Of a DNA stretch of 64,000 nucleotides, positions 1-7,971 are shown one piece after another. The stretch is from positions 32,515-96,514 of the forward strand of contig JAGWNK010000009.1 of the NCBI GenBank assembly GCA_028871345.1. The letters run 5' to 3'. How positions within the stretch are numbered: the stretch's first letter is position 1; every line of letters begins with the position of its first letter. This DNA is from Alphaproteobacteria bacterium. Its GTDB lineage: Bacteria; Pseudomonadota; Alphaproteobacteria; Micropepsales; Micropepsaceae. The position numbers were made by a program, and so were the translations under genes. The notes beneath the pieces are model-generated. The model made no database searches. It saw only the letters and a program-made list of their open reading frames with translations, and had not been told where the DNA came from.

Positions 1-119
1 AGCGCCCGGACGCGAACGCCTTGCTGCTGCAGCGCCTGCAGCGCCATGCAGCTGTCCTTGCCGCCGCTCCAGGACAGAAGGATGTCGGTCTCCTCCTGAT
101 CGGCCTTCATGCCTGCCAT
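1..119 (-). CDS. Dph6-like PP-loop ATP pyrophosphatase, N-terminus only
   Basis: The reverse strand from the ATG at 119 encodes 39 residues before the window edge. They include the signature SWSGGKDSCMA, a PP-loop nucleotide-binding motif of the N-type ATP pyrophosphatase superfamily. The S-G-G-K-D-S core followed by Cys-Met-Ala is typical of the Dph6 / diphthine-ammonia-ligase-like family, which adenylates a carbonyl before amidation. Bacterial members have no diphthamide substrate, so their substrate is unclear. A second possible ATG lies at 110. The rest of the gene is off the window, so length and C-terminal domains are unknown. Other PP-loop enzymes such as TilS or ThiI are less likely because of the residues after the loop. 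Confidence 0.75.
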   Translation of the reverse strand, partial: MAGMKADQEETDILLSWSGGKDSCMALQALQQQGVRVRA

Positions 120-559
120 TTCCCGTTGTCCGGACTTTGCCTTGGCGCCGCCATAACACGAAATTCGCTTGCCGGCTTGGCGTTCGACAAGCCGGTCAGC
201 GGCGGAACTCAGTTGAAATTGCCGCAATCGGCACTACGTCACGGATATGCTCGATGCAATGGCTGATCTCTTGGACGTGCTCGGAAACCTCGCGACGGCA
301 ATTTCCAGTCTCAACGACTTGAGCAGCGGTTTTAGAGGAAAGCCTCCAATCACTTCGAAAAGTACCAACCTTATAAGCGTGGCGAGCGGAAAACAGGATT
401 GCCTCCAATAGGCACCGGGCGCCCGGACCAATCTGGCGAGGGCGTGCCTGTAACCGGACGTTTGTGGAATGTCGGAAATTGGATGTGCCGTCGCCCTCGC
501 CGGAAGCAGCATACGCGCGATGTCGAGCTGCTAGCGGCGCGTGAGATGGAGGGCGCGGC
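120..559. other. 440-base stretch with no supported gene
   Basis: Short open frames exist on both strands, but none has a convincing start, ribosome binding site or recognisable protein pattern. The stretch separates the outward-reading start of the Dph6-like gene from the stop of the TPR lipoprotein gene. It is somewhat less GC-rich than its neighbours around 190-400. Nothing further is seen in it. Confidence 0.5.
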
Positions 560-1639
560 CTACAGCCGGTCGTTCGCCAGGCGCAGCGCCGGGATGCCGT
601 CCGCGTCGTGCGGCTTGGGCTCGGCCTTCGCCACGGCCGGTGTCGCCTTCGCCGCGACGGGCGCCGCTTTCGCCGCCGCGGTTGTCGCATTGGCCGCGGC
701 AGTATTTGTCTTCACCGTCGCCGGCTTGGCCTTCGCCACCGCCTCGGGCCTCGACTTGGCGAGGCGTGCCGGCACGCGGTGCGCGGGCTTCTTGGCGGCC
801 TTGTCGACCGGACCCGCCAGCGGATCGCGAGGGACGGCCTGCATGACGATGTCGCGCGGCGCGCCGTTGGCTTCGTGCACTGCCGGCGTTGCCGGCGCTT
901 CGGCCGGCTTGGCAAGGGTCGTCAATTTGGCCGGTGCGGCGGAGGCAACATCGCTCCTGGGCGCGCGCCGGAGCGCCGGCTTTGCGGGGGCCGCGGCGGG
1001 AGGCGTGGGTGTGGTCGCAGCGGCGACCGGGCCATGGTGGGAAAGTTCCTCGATCAGCGCCGTGTTCTTGGCGACCCTGGGGTCGGTCGATGCGCCGGCC
1101 TGGGCGATGAGCTGGCGCGCCCCGGCAAGATCGCCGGCCAGCATGCGCGACATCGCATAATTGTTGAGGACCGCCGGCTCGCCCGGCTTCAGCCGCAGCG
1201 CCTCTTCATAAGCGACGCGGGCATTGGCGGGCTGTTTGGCCTGGTCATAGGCGACGCCCAGCGCGGAATAGATGGTCCAGTCCGTGGGCGCCAGTTCCAC
1301 GGCGCGCTTGAGGAACGAGGTGGCTTCCTCGGGGCGCCCTTGCAGCACCAGCACCTTGCCGTATTCGCTCACCACTTTGGGATTGTCGGGATCGACCAGC
1401 ATCAGCTGGCTCAAGAGACGCACGGCGTCGGCGTAATCGCCCTGCTCGCGCGCGCGCGCCGCATTCGCGATGTCGGCATTGATATCGAAGGCTTGGGTGG
1501 CGGGGGCCGCCGCGGCATCCGCCGTGGCGTCCGTGGCGGCAGCCTGCGGCGCCGCCGGCTTGTCGGCGGTGAACGCGGCGCAGCCGCCAAGCATGGCCGC
1601 CACGATAAGGAGTCCGCAGGATGAGTTGAATCGAAGCAT
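560..1639 (-). CDS. TPR-repeat lipoprotein (TadD-like)
   Basis: The 359-residue protein begins with a lipoprotein signal peptide ending in the lipobox LGGC (residues 17-20), so it is predicted to be anchored to a membrane through a lipidated Cys. Residues about 55-200 hold consecutive tetratricopeptide repeats of the kind seen in TadD (Flp pilus assembly) lipoproteins, including the canonical stretch YSALGVAYDQAKQPANARVA. The last 120 residues are low-complexity Ala/Pro/Lys-rich and probably disordered or wall-spanning. TPR lipoproteins usually act as scaffolds for envelope assemblies. No tad or cpa genes lie nearby, so a pilus role is only a family-based possibility. Confidence 0.75.
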   Translation of the reverse strand: MLRFNSSCGLLIVAAMLGGCAAFTADKPAAPQAAATDATADAAAAPATQAFDINADIANAARAREQGDYADAVRLLSQLMLVDPDNPKVVSEYGKVLVLQGRPEEATSFLKRAVELAPTDWTIYSALGVAYDQAKQPANARVAYEEALRLKPGEPAVLNNYAMSRMLAGDLAGARQLIAQAGASTDPRVAKNTALIEELSHHGPVAAATTPTPPAAAPAKPALRRAPRSDVASAAPAKLTTLAKPAEAPATPAVHEANGAPRDIVMQAVPRDPLAGPVDKAAKKPAHRVPARLAKSRPEAVAKAKPATVKTNTAAANATTAAAKAAPVAAKATPAVAKAEPKPHDADGIPALRLANDRL

Positions 1640-1762
1640 GGCGGCCGCTCGCGATGGAATTGCGCCGTTCGAGCATGCGCGGCCGGCGTCAATAATCCCT
1701 TAAGTCGGGCGTCTTTGGGAAAGGTCCAATTACTGACGCAAAGTTCTGAAAGAAATAACTTT

Positions 1763-2758
1763 ATGGATCGGCTGAGAGCTGCCGTTGCGGGGATCGTGAC
1801 GCTCGCCCTGACGGGCGCGCCGGCCCTTGCCCAGCGCCAGTCTTTTGCCATTGCCACGGGTTCGACGGCGGGCACCTATTTCCCGATGGGAGAGCTGATT
1901 GCCGGCATCGTCAGCCACCCCCAGGGCCTGGACCGCTGCGATACGCGTGCCGTCTGCGGTCCGCCCGGCCTGATCGTCTCGGCACGGACGAGCGACGGGG
2001 CGGTGTCCAACCTGCTCGAGGTTAACGCCGGATTAATCGATTCGGCCCTGGCCGAAGGCAATGTCGTGGCGGACGCCGTCGCCGGCCGCGGAGCTTTCCG
2101 CCACGTCGGCAAGCAGGGCCATGTCCGCGTCATCGCCGATCTCTTTCCGGAAGAAATGCAGCTCGTGGCGGCGGCGGGATCGCATATCGCGTCGGTCGGC
2201 GACCTCGGCGGCAAGCGGGTCTCGCTCGGCAATCCCGGCTCGGGTGCCCAAATTCTCGCGGAGCAGATCCTGTCCGCCTATGGCGTGCGCGTGAAGATCG
2301 TCCGCGCCGACTATGAAGCCAGTGCCAAGGCGCTGGGCAACCGCACGCTCGACGCCTTCTTCTTCCTGGGAGGGACGCCGGCGCCGCTGGTGCGCGATCT
2401 TCTGTTGCGCGGCGCCCATCTGGTGCCGCTCGACGGCAAGGGGCGCGCCCGCCTGCTGCGGCGGATCCCGAGCCTCGCCTCCGACACCATCGCCGCCGGC
2501 GACTACAGGGGCGTCGGCGCCGTCGCGACCATCAGTTGCCGCTCTTTGTGGATCGTCAGCGATGCGGTGCCGGCCGATACGGTCTACGGGCTGGTGCGGG
2601 CGCTCTACCATCCGGCCAACCGCGCGGCGCTTGCTGCGGGTCCGCCGGCGGCGCTGCACATCCGCCTCGATGAGGCCGCGAGCGGCCTCACGGCGCCGCT
2701 GCATCCGGGCGCCGAACGCTTCTATCGCGAAGCCGGCAGGCTGCCGGCGATTCGTTAG
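1763..2758 (+). CDS. TAXI-family TRAP transporter solute-binding protein
   Basis: From the ATG at 1763 the product has 331 residues with a clear Sec signal peptide cleaved after ALA near residue 23. The mature protein starts FAIATGSTAGTYFPMG, the hallmark of the TAXI (TRAP-associated extracytoplasmic immunogenic) family. Later segments such as GSGAQILAEQIL and the alternating lobes fit a periplasmic type II binding protein. TAXI proteins deliver solutes to a fused TRAP membrane subunit, but none lies in the window, so this is an orphan receptor. An upstream in-frame start at 1715 would bury the signal peptide and is rejected. The stop overlaps the stop of the convergent GST gene. Confidence 0.85.
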   Translation: MDRLRAAVAGIVTLALTGAPALAQRQSFAIATGSTAGTYFPMGELIAGIVSHPQGLDRCDTRAVCGPPGLIVSARTSDGAVSNLLEVNAGLIDSALAEGNVVADAVAGRGAFRHVGKQGHVRVIADLFPEEMQLVAAAGSHIASVGDLGGKRVSLGNPGSGAQILAEQILSAYGVRVKIVRADYEASAKALGNRTLDAFFFLGGTPAPLVRDLLLRGAHLVPLDGKGRARLLRRIPSLASDTIAAGDYRGVGAVATISCRSLWIVSDAVPADTVYGLVRALYHPANRAALAAGPPAALHIRLDEAASGLTAPLHPGAERFYREAGRLPAIR

Positions 2759-3426
2759 GCCGACAGATATTCCGGCAGGCCCGCGTCCACTTCGGCCTTC
2801 GAGGCCGCGCCCCAATCCTGCATGGCCGGCAGGGCCATCACGCGCGCGCAATAGGCTTGGGCCGCTTTCGGCAGCGCCACGCCATAGGTCAGGAAGCGCG
2901 ACACCACCGGCGCGTACATGCAGTCGGCGACCGTGAAATGGCCGAACAGGAACGGCCCGCCATGCTCGGCAAGCGCCGTGGTCCAAGCCTCCAGGATGCG
3001 CTCGATCTGGACCTTCGTCGCCTCGCTGAGCGTGGGCGTCGGCAGCTTGCGGGCGAATTCCATGGTCATCTGCTCGCGCAGGTCGGGAAAGCCCGAATGC
3101 ATCTCGGCCGCGTAGGAACGCGCCAGCGCCCGCGTTTCGCTGTCTGCCGGCCACAGCCTGGCGTCGGGGTGGCGCTCCGCCAGGGTCTCGCAGATGGCGA
3201 GGCTGTCCCACACCGTCAGCGAGCGTCCGTCTTCTTCGATCTTGAGCACCGGCACGCGCCCCGCCGGGGAATGCTTCAGGATCTGGTCGCGCGTCGACGG
3301 CGATTCCTTGGCGCGCAGGCGGATGGTGATCTCCGAGAACGGTGCGCCCGTGGCCCGCATGGCCAAATAGGGCCTCAGGCTCCAGCTCGACCAGTTCTTG
3401 GTGCCGACGATCAGCGTATAGGCCAT
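2755..3426 (-). CDS. Glutathione S-transferase family protein
   Basis: The 223-residue product starts MAYTLIVGTKNWSSWSLRPY, an N-terminal thioredoxin-like GST domain in which the Ser of SSWSLRP takes the glutathione-activating position, as in the YfcF/zeta-like branch. Residues 50-75 carry the cis-Pro turn RVPVLKIEED and then DSLAICE, which binds the gamma-glutamyl part of glutathione. The C-terminal helical domain includes FLFGHFTVADCMYAP, the conserved N-capping region. It is cytosolic and probably acts in detoxification or thiol transfer. The ATG at 3426 aligns with the family start. A longer frame reaching 3591 has no matching extension and is rejected. It converges on the TAXI gene with a few bases of overlap. 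Confidence 0.85.
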   Translation of the reverse strand: MAYTLIVGTKNWSSWSLRPYLAMRATGAPFSEITIRLRAKESPSTRDQILKHSPAGRVPVLKIEEDGRSLTVWDSLAICETLAERHPDARLWPADSETRALARSYAAEMHSGFPDLREQMTMEFARKLPTPTLSEATKVQIERILEAWTTALAEHGGPFLFGHFTVADCMYAPVVSRFLTYGVALPKAAQAYCARVMALPAMQDWGAASKAEVDAGLPEYLSA

Positions 3427-3463
3427 GAGCTTCTCCGGTTGCGCGCCTTCCCGATGGTTTCTA

Positions 3464-4879
3464 ATGTCCGCCGTTGCATCTTCCAAGGTTCCCCCGATGC
3501 ATCCATGCCTTGCGAAAAGCGCAAAAGGCGCCGTGCCGCTCCACGCCGTCGCCGAACGCGATCTCAAAGCTTTCCTCGCGAAACGTCCCAAACGCGCCGC
3601 CGCCTATCTGAAGGCCTCGGCCTTTGCGGCCGGGGAGGATGAGCTGCGCCTCGTGCCCGGCGCTTTGGGCGAAGTGGCCTTTGCGGTTCTCGGTCTCGGC
3701 GCCGCGCGCGATCCCTTGGCCCCGGCGCTCTTCTCGGAGCGCCTGCCGCAAGGAACCTACCGCTTCGAGACGTTGCCCAAGTCGATTCCCGCGGATCTGG
3801 CGACGCTGGCCTGGCTCTATGGCACCTATCGCTTCGCGCGCTACCGCAGCGCCGGCAAATCCGCGCCGCGCCTTGTGGTGCCCGACGGCGTCGACGGCGA
3901 GGAACTCAGCCGCATTGCCGGGGCGGTCTTCCTGGCGCGCGACCTTATCAACACGCCCGCCAACGACATGGGGCCTGAAGACCTCGCCGCTGCGGCCCGC
4001 GCCGTCGCCAAGGCGCAGGGTGCCAGGCTGCGCGAGATCGCCGGCGGGGCGCTGCTCAAGCAGAACTTCCCGCTGATCCATGCCGTGGGGCAAGGCTCGG
4101 CCCGTCCGCCGCGCCTGATCGATCTTTCCTGGGGCCGGCCCGGCGCCCCCAGGCTGACGCTGGTCGGCAAGGGCGTATGCTTCGACACCGGCGGCTACGA
4201 CCTGAAGACCGCCGCCGGCATGCTCACCATGAAGAAGGACATGGGCGGCGGCGCCGTGGCGCTGGCGCTGGCGCAGCTCGTCATGCAGGCCAGGCTCGAT
4301 GTGCGGCTGCGCCTCTTGATCCCGGCGGTGGAGAATTCCGTCTCGGGCACCGCCTATCGTCCTTCCGATGTCTTCAAGAGCCGCAAGGGTCTCACCGTCG
4401 AGATCGGCAACACCGACGCCGAAGGCCGCCTGGTGCTTGCCGACGCGCTGGCCGAGGCCGACAGCGAGGCGCCCGATCTCCTCATCGATATCGCCACGCT
4501 GACCGGTGCGGCGCGCGTCGCCACCGGCATGGAGCTGCCGCCCTTCTTCACCGACGACGAGGCGCTCGCCGCCGAGCTGACGCGCGCCTCGGCCGCGGTG
4601 CGCGATCCGGTGTGGCGGCTGCCGCTGTGGCGCGGTTATGAAGGGGCGCTGTCGAGCTCGGTCGCCGATCTCACCAACAGCCCCGATTACGGCTATGCGG
4701 GGGCGATCACGGCGGCGTTGTTCCTCAACCGCTTCGTCACCCAGGCCAAGGCGTGGATGCATCTCGACATCGGCGCCTGGATCGACCGCCCCAGGCCCGG
4801 TCGGCGCCGCGGTGCCGAGGCCACCGCCCTGCGCGCGCTCTATGCGATGGTGAAGGCAAGGTACGGGCGGACCGGATAG
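3464..4879 (+). CDS. Leucyl aminopeptidase family protein (M17)
   Basis: This M17 metallo-aminopeptidase (471 residues from the ATG at 3464) removes N-terminal residues from peptides using two divalent metals. The metal and catalytic blocks are visible: VGKGVCFDTGGYDLK around residue 234 (first metal-binding Lys and Asp), MKKDMGGG just after it, and the family signature NTDAEGRL at residues 316-323, which holds the Asp and Glu ligands and the catalytic Arg. The N-terminal third is the divergent macro-like regulatory domain. It is cytosolic. Met at 3497 is an alternative start. The gene is divergent from the GST gene, with only 37 bases between the starts. Confidence 0.9.
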   Translation: MSAVASSKVPPMHPCLAKSAKGAVPLHAVAERDLKAFLAKRPKRAAAYLKASAFAAGEDELRLVPGALGEVAFAVLGLGAARDPLAPALFSERLPQGTYRFETLPKSIPADLATLAWLYGTYRFARYRSAGKSAPRLVVPDGVDGEELSRIAGAVFLARDLINTPANDMGPEDLAAAARAVAKAQGARLREIAGGALLKQNFPLIHAVGQGSARPPRLIDLSWGRPGAPRLTLVGKGVCFDTGGYDLKTAAGMLTMKKDMGGGAVALALAQLVMQARLDVRLRLLIPAVENSVSGTAYRPSDVFKSRKGLTVEIGNTDAEGRLVLADALAEADSEAPDLLIDIATLTGAARVATGMELPPFFTDDEALAAELTRASAAVRDPVWRLPLWRGYEGALSSSVADLTNSPDYGYAGAITAALFLNRFVTQAKAWMHLDIGAWIDRPRPGRRRGAEATALRALYAMVKARYGRTG

Positions 4880-4945
4880 CCGTCATGTGTGCGGTGCGGG
4901 GCCGCAATGCCGTCGCCAGGCTCCGCACCTTTGCTATGATCGATC

Positions 4946-6082
4946 ATGCCCGCCAAGATCGACCCGTTCTACGCCATGGAGATCAACCGCTTGGCCCACC
5001 GCCTCAAGGCGGAAGGCCGTTCGGTCATCCACATGGAATACGGCCAGCCCTCCACCGGCGCGCCGCAGAAGGCGATCGCGCTCGCCCACCGCGTCCTCGA
5101 TTCCGACGGCATGGGCTATTGGGAGAGCGCGGCGCTGCAGGCCGGCCTGGCGCGCCGTTACCGGGAGAGCTACGGGCTCACCATCGAACCCGAACGCTTC
5201 GTGCTCACCTGCGGCGCCTCGCCGGCGCTGGTGCTGGCGCTGGCGGCGAATTTCGAGGCCGGCGACCGCGTCGCCATCGCGCGTCCCGGTTATGTGGCCT
5301 ATCGCAACGTGGTGAAGGCGCTGCATCTCGTGCCGGTCGAGATCGCCTGCGACGACAGCACGCGCTATCAGCTGACCGCCGGTCATCTCGAAGCGATTGA
5401 TCCACCGCCCGCGGGCGTGATCGTCGCCAGCCCCGCCAATCCCACCGGCACCATCATCGAAGCCGGCGAACTGGACGCCATCGCGCGCCTCTGCCGCGCC
5501 CGGCGCATCGCCATCATCTCGGACGAGATCTATCACGGCCTCAGCTATGTCGGCCCGGCGCAGACTTTGCTGCGCTACGATCCGGGCGCCTTCGTCGTCG
5601 GCAGCTTTTCGAAATATTTCAGCATGGTCGCCTGGCGGCTCGGCTGGCTGTTGGCGCCGGCCGGCAAGGTCGAGCGGGCGCGGGCCTTCTCGGGCAACAT
5701 GTTTCTCACGGCGCCGTCGCTCAGCCAGCATGCGGCCCTGGCCGCGCTCGAAGCGCGCGACGAACTGGAAGCCAATGTGAGCGTCTACCGGCGCAACCGC
5801 GATCTCCTGCTCGAGGCGCTGCCGCGTCTCGGCCTCAACCGCATTGCCCCGCCCGACGGCGCCTTCTATTTCTACATCGACGTGCGGCACCTCACCGACG
5901 ACAGTCTCGCCTTCTGCAAGCGGCTGTTGCGCGACACCGGCGTGGCGACGGCGCCCGGCATCGATTTCGATCCCGTCGACGGGCGCCACCACATCCGCCT
6001 CAGCTTCGCGGTCTCCACGTCCGAGATCGAAGACGCCATCGGCCGACTGGAGCGCTGGTTTGCGTCTCCGCCGCGGGACTAG
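4946..6082 (+). CDS. PLP-dependent class I/II aminotransferase
   Basis: The 378-residue protein has the fold type I aminotransferase pattern. It shows an N-terminal substrate-cap segment with MEYGQPSTGAP, the conserved SPANPTGTI loop, SDEIYHGLSY with the Asp that contacts the pyridine nitrogen, and the PLP-binding Lys at residue 223 in SFSKYFSMVAWRLGW. The C-terminal Arg that binds the substrate carboxylate is in HHIRLSFA. It probably transfers amino groups between an amino acid and a 2-oxo acid in the cytosol. The aspartate/tyrosine/aromatic or MalY-like subgroup cannot be resolved by eye. It lies 66 bases after the aminopeptidase on the same strand and may share its transcript. Confidence 0.9.
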   Translation: MPAKIDPFYAMEINRLAHRLKAEGRSVIHMEYGQPSTGAPQKAIALAHRVLDSDGMGYWESAALQAGLARRYRESYGLTIEPERFVLTCGASPALVLALAANFEAGDRVAIARPGYVAYRNVVKALHLVPVEIACDDSTRYQLTAGHLEAIDPPPAGVIVASPANPTGTIIEAGELDAIARLCRARRIAIISDEIYHGLSYVGPAQTLLRYDPGAFVVGSFSKYFSMVAWRLGWLLAPAGKVERARAFSGNMFLTAPSLSQHAALAALEARDELEANVSVYRRNRDLLLEALPRLGLNRIAPPDGAFYFYIDVRHLTDDSLAFCKRLLRDTGVATAPGIDFDPVDGRHHIRLSFAVSTSEIEDAIGRLERWFASPPRD

Positions 6083-6151
6083 AGCATGATCTCTTGGGGT
6101 GGAATCATCTGCGTTGGGCGCAGCCGGTTCCACCCCAAAAGATCGTGCTCT
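6081..6151. repeat. Long inverted repeat between convergent genes, terminator-like
   Basis: Arms of 24 bases at 6081-6104 and 6128-6151 are complementary except for two positions, separated by a 23-base loop. The left arm starts AGAGCATGATCTCTTGGGG. The repeat fills the space between the convergent aminotransferase and secreted-protein genes, so it may terminate both transcripts. Elements starting AGAGCATGATCT are familiar dispersed repeats in alphaproteobacterial genomes. There is no long T-tract. Confidence 0.7.
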
Positions 6152-6156
6152 GACGC

Positions 6157-6741
6157 TCAGTTCGTCGGCAGCTTCGAGACGTCATAGCCCGGGCCGAAAT
6201 CCAGGACGAACACCGGCCCGAAATCCACCACTTGCTCACCCGATCCCAGCAGCATGCCGCAGCTCAGCGCGCCCGCGGGATAATCCTTGGTGACTGTGCC
6301 GTTGGCGTAATACAGCTTCCAGTCCTTGGTGATGTGGAACGCCGTTTCGGGCGTCACGCCCGTATTCGGCGGCGCCGCTTCGTAGATGCGTCCGCTGAGA
6401 TCGACTGTGGTGCTTCCCGGCGGCATCTGCTCGGCGCGCGCCCAGAACGCCAGCAGAAGCACGTCGCCCTTTCGCACCGGCTTGGTGGTGTTGGCATAGG
6501 TGCCGGCATCCCAGGGATGCTCGGGCTTGGGCGAGATGGTCACGCGCAGCGCGGCACCGCCGGTCACCGCCGGGTCCTTGACGATCTCGGACTTCGCGGC
6601 GCTGCCGTAGATCCCCCACGCCGCCGACGGATTGTTCACGGCCTTCGACAGGATGTCGTCATCTGCCGCTGCCTGCAAGGTCGCGGCGATGCCGACTGCC
6701 AGCGCCGCCAGCACGGCGCGCTTGGAAAGATGAATGGACAT
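6157..6741 (-). CDS. Secreted protein with a carbohydrate-binding-like beta-sandwich
   Basis: From the ATG at 6741 (194 residues) a Sec signal peptide ends near AALQAAA/DDD, around residue 26. The mature part has the pattern of CBM4/9/22-like beta-sandwich modules: a segment with ALRVTISPKPEHPWDAGTY, then KPVRKGDVLLLAFWARAEQ, then a late TKDWKLYYANGTVTKDYPAG strand pair. This arrangement is common in modules attached to glycoside hydrolases, but no catalytic domain is present. It is probably periplasmic or extracellular. A start further upstream at 6849 would destroy the signal peptide. The carbohydrate-binding assignment is inferred from the strand pattern only. Confidence 0.6.
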   Translation of the reverse strand: MSIHLSKRAVLAALAVGIAATLQAAADDDILSKAVNNPSAAWGIYGSAAKSEIVKDPAVTGGAALRVTISPKPEHPWDAGTYANTTKPVRKGDVLLLAFWARAEQMPPGSTTVDLSGRIYEAAPPNTGVTPETAFHITKDWKLYYANGTVTKDYPAGALSCGMLLGSGEQVVDFGPVFVLDFGPGYDVSKLPTN

Positions 6742-6826
6742 GGACACTTCCCCCGTTGTGCAAGAAGACTCTTCCGCCCCCGGTGAGAGCGGGTCAAGAC
6801 TGCTCAGCGTCGCGTATCCCATGCCG

Positions 6827-7366
6827 CTAATAGGGCGCCAGTTGCACATCCGCCGACGAAAGGCGCCGATACAGGGCGCGCCGGCGCACCAGCGGGTACC
6901 AGTCGTAGAGGAATATCTCGATCGGCCGCCAGTTCGCCACCCAACCGACGATGATCAGGCTCTCTTCGGCGAAGCGTCCGATGCCGTCGGTTCCCACGAG
7001 CCCGGCCGCGAAGCGGCTGGCGGTGATGCAGGCGGCCAGGACCACCAAGCCGATCAGAAGCGAATAGCGTCCGAGCCGGAACAGTTCCTTCAGATCGTTG
7101 GTCACCGCCGCGGCGCGGTCGCGGAAATAGCTGGTGAGGGCGTGCCCCACCTCGCGTGCGGCTTCGCTCGCAGCCTCCGCCTTTGGTACATGCAGGCGCA
7201 TGGCGATGGGCCGGCCGCCCGGCAGCTCCCGCGCCCAGCCGACGATGAATTCCTCGGCGTCCTTGTCGAGATCGCGCTCACGGAACGGCACCGGGTCCAG
7301 GGTGTCGAACAGCTGGGCGATGCGCTCCACACGCACTTCGATCGTGCACGCGTGTTCCGCCGCCAT
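6827..7366 (-). CDS. Conserved hypothetical membrane protein
   Basis: The 179-residue protein starts with a charged soluble domain (residues 1-90) rich in Glu, Asp and Arg, including FDTLDPVPFRERDLDKDAEE. It has a hydrophobic helix near residues 103-122 (YSLLIGLVVLAACITAS) and a second weaker one near 138-150, then a basic tail RRRALYRRL. It probably sits in the inner membrane with most of the chain in the cytoplasm. I do not recognise the family. It is on the same strand as the flanking secreted proteins, but the spacers give no clear operon signal. Confidence 0.6.
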   Translation of the reverse strand: MAAEHACTIEVRVERIAQLFDTLDPVPFRERDLDKDAEEFIVGWARELPGGRPIAMRLHVPKAEAASEAAREVGHALTSYFRDRAAAVTNDLKELFRLGRYSLLIGLVVLAACITASRFAAGLVGTDGIGRFAEESLIIVGWVANWRPIEIFLYDWYPLVRRRALYRRLSSADVQLAPY

Positions 7367-7431
7367 GACTTGCGCCTCCGCGAGGTCATCTTAGCATTGC
7401 TCGCCGGCAGGCGACATGACGGACCATCTGA

Positions 7432-7469
7432 CACTTGCAAGTGGCCCCGCGCGGCCACGGCCGCGCGGG
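7432..7469. terminator. Palindromes downstream of the Tyr-rich secreted protein gene
   Basis: CACTTGCAAGTG at 7432-7443 is a perfect 12-base palindrome. It is followed by a perfect 11-bp stem (7446-7456 with 7459-7469) of almost pure G and C. The position is just beyond the stop at 7481 of the minus-strand gene, as expected of a terminator, but there is no T-tract, so intrinsic termination is uncertain. Confidence 0.45.
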
Positions 7470-7480
7470 AACATCAGGCG

Positions 7481-7819
7481 TCACTCGTCGTCATCGTCGG
7501 AATTGTCGTAATGGCGGTCACCGTAATCGCGCTGGTCGTAGTCCCGCTGGTAATAGTCGCGCCGGTCATAGTCGCGCCGGTCATAATCCGGTCCGTAGCC
7601 GTAACGCTCGCGGGCGTAATAGCCGTCGCGATCGTGATTCTGCGAGGCGATGATCGCCAGCGCGGCAAGGCCGACGCCGAAGGCGACGATGGCGCCCGAG
7701 TTGTCTTCGTGGCGATAGCTTTGTCCGTCGTAGCGGTCGCGGCCGTGCCAGTCGCCGGCCATTGCCGGCGTGCTGGCGAGCAGTGCGAGCCCGATTGTGG
7801 CGGCAATGAGACGTTTCAT
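7481..7819 (-). CDS. Small secreted protein with a Tyr/Asp/Arg repeat tail
   Basis: From the ATG at 7819 the protein is 112 residues. A signal peptide (residues 1-21, ending TPAMA) is followed by a short charged linker and a hydrophobic segment (SGAIVAFGVGLAALAIIAS, residues about 43-61) that could anchor it in a membrane. The last 45 residues repeat RDY/YDRRDY-type units and end in a poly-Asp run DDDDE. The function is not recognised. Such tails occur in small envelope proteins with Gly-zipper-like helices. The upstream start at 7897 lacks support because it precedes the signal peptide. Confidence 0.65.
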   Translation of the reverse strand: MKRLIAATIGLALLASTPAMAGDWHGRDRYDGQSYRHEDNSGAIVAFGVGLAALAIIASQNHDRDGYYARERYGYGPDYDRRDYDRRDYYQRDYDQRDYGDRHYDNSDDDDE

Positions 7820-7971
7820 GGCACTTGGCCTCTTCTGTGCGCGTTCAACGCGGCTCGGTGCGCGATGCACCGTTGCCCGCAGCTTGAGGCCCGCCACATG
7901 AATGGGGGCTGAAAACGCCCGCCGCCAAGATTGTCGTTTCCCAATGCGGCAGGCGTCGTCGCGGTTGAAAT

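Noticed and set aside
6734..7912. 392-codon plus-strand frame
   Set aside because: It is antisense to two minus-strand genes with clear signal peptide or membrane features, and has no ribosome binding site or family resemblance.
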